From NCBI GenBank assembly GCA_017435615.1, contig JAFSET010000005.1:1-44021 (forward strand): a stretch of DNA of 44,021 bases. The letters are read 5' to 3'. A program made the position numbers and the translations under genes. Within the stretch, counting starts at the first letter, position 1. The number at the start of each line of letters is the position of its first letter. The notes beneath the pieces are model-generated. The model saw nothing but the letters and a program-made list of their open reading frames with translations, was not told the DNA's origin and did no database searches. Shown piece after piece: positions 42,361 through 44,021 of this stretch. Origin of the DNA: Oscillospiraceae bacterium. GTDB lineage: Bacteria; Bacillota; Clostridia; Oscillospirales; Oscillospiraceae.

Positions 42361-44021
42361 TCAAGTGGTTCCTTCCGTGAATACCATATCGGAGTAGGTC
42401 ACGGTTGCGTTTCGCGCGCCCAGATAAATGTAGGCACCTTGATTTGCAAAACTGGTTCTTGTAAAGGTGTAGAGCAGTGTCCATTCCGTTTCACCCTGGA
42501 TCTTCAGGAAGTACTGACTGGTTCCGTCTTTTACAGTCAACTTGATGTCACCCTCAAATTCCGATGTGCCGTCGTAGGCACTGGCATTTTGCGTCATCAG
42601 ATTTTCGCCGGAGTATCTTTGATAGACATCGTTGTCACTGGGATGCCGGTGCAGATCGATCCAACAGTAGTTGGCAAGACCGGTACCGGCTGTATTCTTG
42701 CTCCAAAGACCCAACTGAATTTCTGCGGCAGCTCCATCGGTTGCGGTGGTGATATTCTCGACCTTTACATGGGCTGTAAAGGTATAGTCAATGCCGCCAA
42801 CCTCCTGATTGGCCTGCATGATCTGACCGAAAGCTCTGTCTGTTCCGCTGGGGGTCATGGTGATGATTCCGTTTTCCGGATCCTGTGTTACGCCGGTCAA
42901 CACGCCTGCGTTCAGTGAGGTCTTGCCGATGATGTCGTAGAAGCCCTTGCTGATCACCACATCCTCTGCAGGCATGGTAAAGGTAAAGACTCTGCCGTCC
43001 TGAGTTACGGAAACATCACTGCCGTTCCGCTTCAGGGAAACCTTCACTCCGTAGAAGTTGGGTTGTGCAAAGAGAGCGTCGTACTGACTGCTGCTCAAGT
43101 CCACAGTGACGGTGGTATTGCTGACCTGGGACTCAAAGGACAGACTCTCAAAGCCATCCACAGTTATGTTATACCGGAATACGATGGGCATCAGGTATTC
43201 ACCAAATGCCTGATAGCCTGCGGCGTTCATATGAACATTGTCAGAAGAATACATGGCCGTATTGGGATTGAGTCCATCGTCTGTCAGGAACAAAGATGTA
43301 GCATCGATGCCGGTGATCCAGTCCTTGCCCTCGCAATAAGTCTTCATTGCTTCGATCTGCTTTGCGTACTCTGCATTTTTATATGCGCCGTTACTGAAAG
43401 CGCTGGGCATAGGCAACAGGTGGACATAGTAGATATGGCTGGTGGGGAAGTCGGTATGAATCTTCTCAAACAGCTCGGCAAGCTTTTGGGCCACATATTC
43501 GCCGGGATCATCTCTGCCGGTAATGTTATTGCCGCCCAAATACACAAGGTAACGCTCTGCGCCAAAGGGCTTGATCAGCTTGTCATAGGCATAGATCCAG
43601 TCCTCCACAGTGGTACCGCCAATCGCACTGTTGTAGCCATTAACGCTGTCCACCAGTCCGGTCATGGCCTGCCAGGTATTTTCACCGCAGTAATTGGTGT
43701 TATCCCAGTAGTCCAGGCAGGAGCTGCCAAAGAGCAGCGTGCCGCCGGTGGTCACGGTCGTATCGGATTCGAAATAGGCGTTGTACTTGTTGTTGATGGA
43801 GGTTTTGAAGCCGGAAACATAGCTGTATAAAGGCTTGCTGTCCACATAGGCCTGCGCCTCAGCTTCGTCTGCAAAGATGTAGCCATGCAGGTTGGAAACG
43901 GTCATGGCTACATTCTGACCGCCAATCGTCACGCCGCTTGCGTCAAAGATGCCCTCATACTTTGCGCTGTAGTAGACCATGTTGTCGATCAGCAGATAGA
44001 TGGTGTCCTTGATCACAACCA
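42361..44021 (-). CDS. Secreted SGNH-hydrolase protein (5' end outside window)
   Basis: The last 553 residues are seen; the frame is open at 44021, so the start lies outside. It opens within a beta-sandwich (TIYLLIDNMVYYSAKYEGIF), followed by an SGNH hydrolase domain homologous to that of the giant protein: LLFGSSCLDYW (block I), NSAIGGTTVEDW, VYLGGNNI and SSDNVHMNAAGY. In block I the usual GDS reads GSS and in block III GxND reads GGNN, so activity may be altered. Next comes a small beta domain (TMPAEDVVISKGFYDI) and a C-terminal LamG/DUF1080-like sandwich ending TYSDMVFTEGTT. No anchor motif. Probably a carbohydrate esterase or its pseudo-enzyme relative. Confidence 0.8.
   Translation of the reverse strand, partial: VVIKDTIYLLIDNMVYYSAKYEGIFDASGVTIGGQNVAMTVSNLHGYIFADEAEAQAYVDSKPLYSYVSGFKTSINNKYNAYFESDTTVTTGGTLLFGSSCLDYWDNTNYCGENTWQAMTGLVDSVNGYNSAIGGTTVEDWIYAYDKLIKPFGAERYLVYLGGNNITGRDDPGEYVAQKLAELFEKIHTDFPTSHIYYVHLLPMPSAFSNGAYKNAEYAKQIEAMKTYCEGKDWITGIDATSLFLTDDGLNPNTAMYSSDNVHMNAAGYQAFGEYLMPIVFRYNITVDGFESLSFESQVSNTTVTVDLSSSQYDALFAQPNFYGVKVSLKRNGSDVSVTQDGRVFTFTMPAEDVVISKGFYDIIGKTSLNAGVLTGVTQDPENGIITMTPSGTDRAFGQIMQANQEVGGIDYTFTAHVKVENITTATDGAAAEIQLGLWSKNTAGTGLANYCWIDLHRHPSDNDVYQRYSGENLMTQNASAYDGTSEFEGDIKLTVKDGTSQYFLKIQGETEWTLLYTFTRTSFANQGAYIYLGARNATVTYSDMVFTEGTT

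Overview
This 44 kb window is almost entirely a carbohydrate-utilisation locus, read on the minus strand apart from one gene (30718-32580, +). Several traits point to an uncultured or poorly described gut Clostridia (Oscillospiraceae/Ruminococcaceae-like): strong AGGAGG ribosome sites, Gram-positive lipoprotein signals, CUT1 sugar importers without an ATPase gene, a dockerin-like calcium loop, very large multimodular secreted proteins and palindromic intergenic repeats. This placement is inference from gene style; there is no rRNA or marker gene here.

Layout in transcription order (right to left). (a) 44021-32913: the 3' part of a secreted SGNH-esterase protein, then a 2766-residue secreted giant with a shared surface domain, LamG-like modules, three tandem repeats, an Ig-like domain, a type I 3-dehydroquinate dehydratase-like barrel, an SGNH esterase and a GH43 domain, then a small cytoplasmic GH43 enzyme. 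(b) 30718-32580 (+): a DUF4965/glutaminase-type protein, convergent with (a). (c) 30267-22611: two secreted proteins, a CBM-rich CE2-type acetyl esterase with a half dockerin, and a beta-helix surface protein. (d) 22469-19570: a sugar isomerase/epimerase-like protein, then KDPG/KHG-type aldolase and a 2-hydroxyacid dehydrogenase; a 330-bp palindrome mosaic separates them. (e) 19258-18431: an AraC-family regulator. (f) 18337 to beyond base 1: a long operon with a lipoprotein sugar-binding protein, an intrinsic terminator, a membrane-anchored binding protein fused to beta-sandwich modules, permease pair A, an NHL-Yip1 membrane protein, a DUF5696 lipoprotein, permease pair B, a GH30 lipoprotein and a secreted protein with at least nine tandem carbohydrate-binding-like modules that leaves the window.

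Reading the locus as one system: secreted, module-rich esterases and glycosidases bind and strip an acetylated polysaccharide. Binding proteins and two permease pairs import the oligosaccharides, probably powered by a shared ATPase encoded elsewhere. The cytoplasmic GH43, isomerase, aldolase and dehydrogenase then process them. The substrate is not determined by the sequence; a xylan- or arabinan-like decorated glycan is a guess from GH43, GH30 and CE2.

The two strongest new observations are regulatory and enzymatic. Three promoters (before 30267, 22469 and 21174) carry the same AT-rich box, GAATATMCAATTY, two bases upstream of a TTGTnn-N17-TAnnnT core, and a related box lies upstream of the AraC gene: a likely local regulon. 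The giant protein contains a secreted, divergent Schiff-base TIM-barrel domain that keeps the His, Lys, Arg and Gln of type I dehydroquinate dehydratase.
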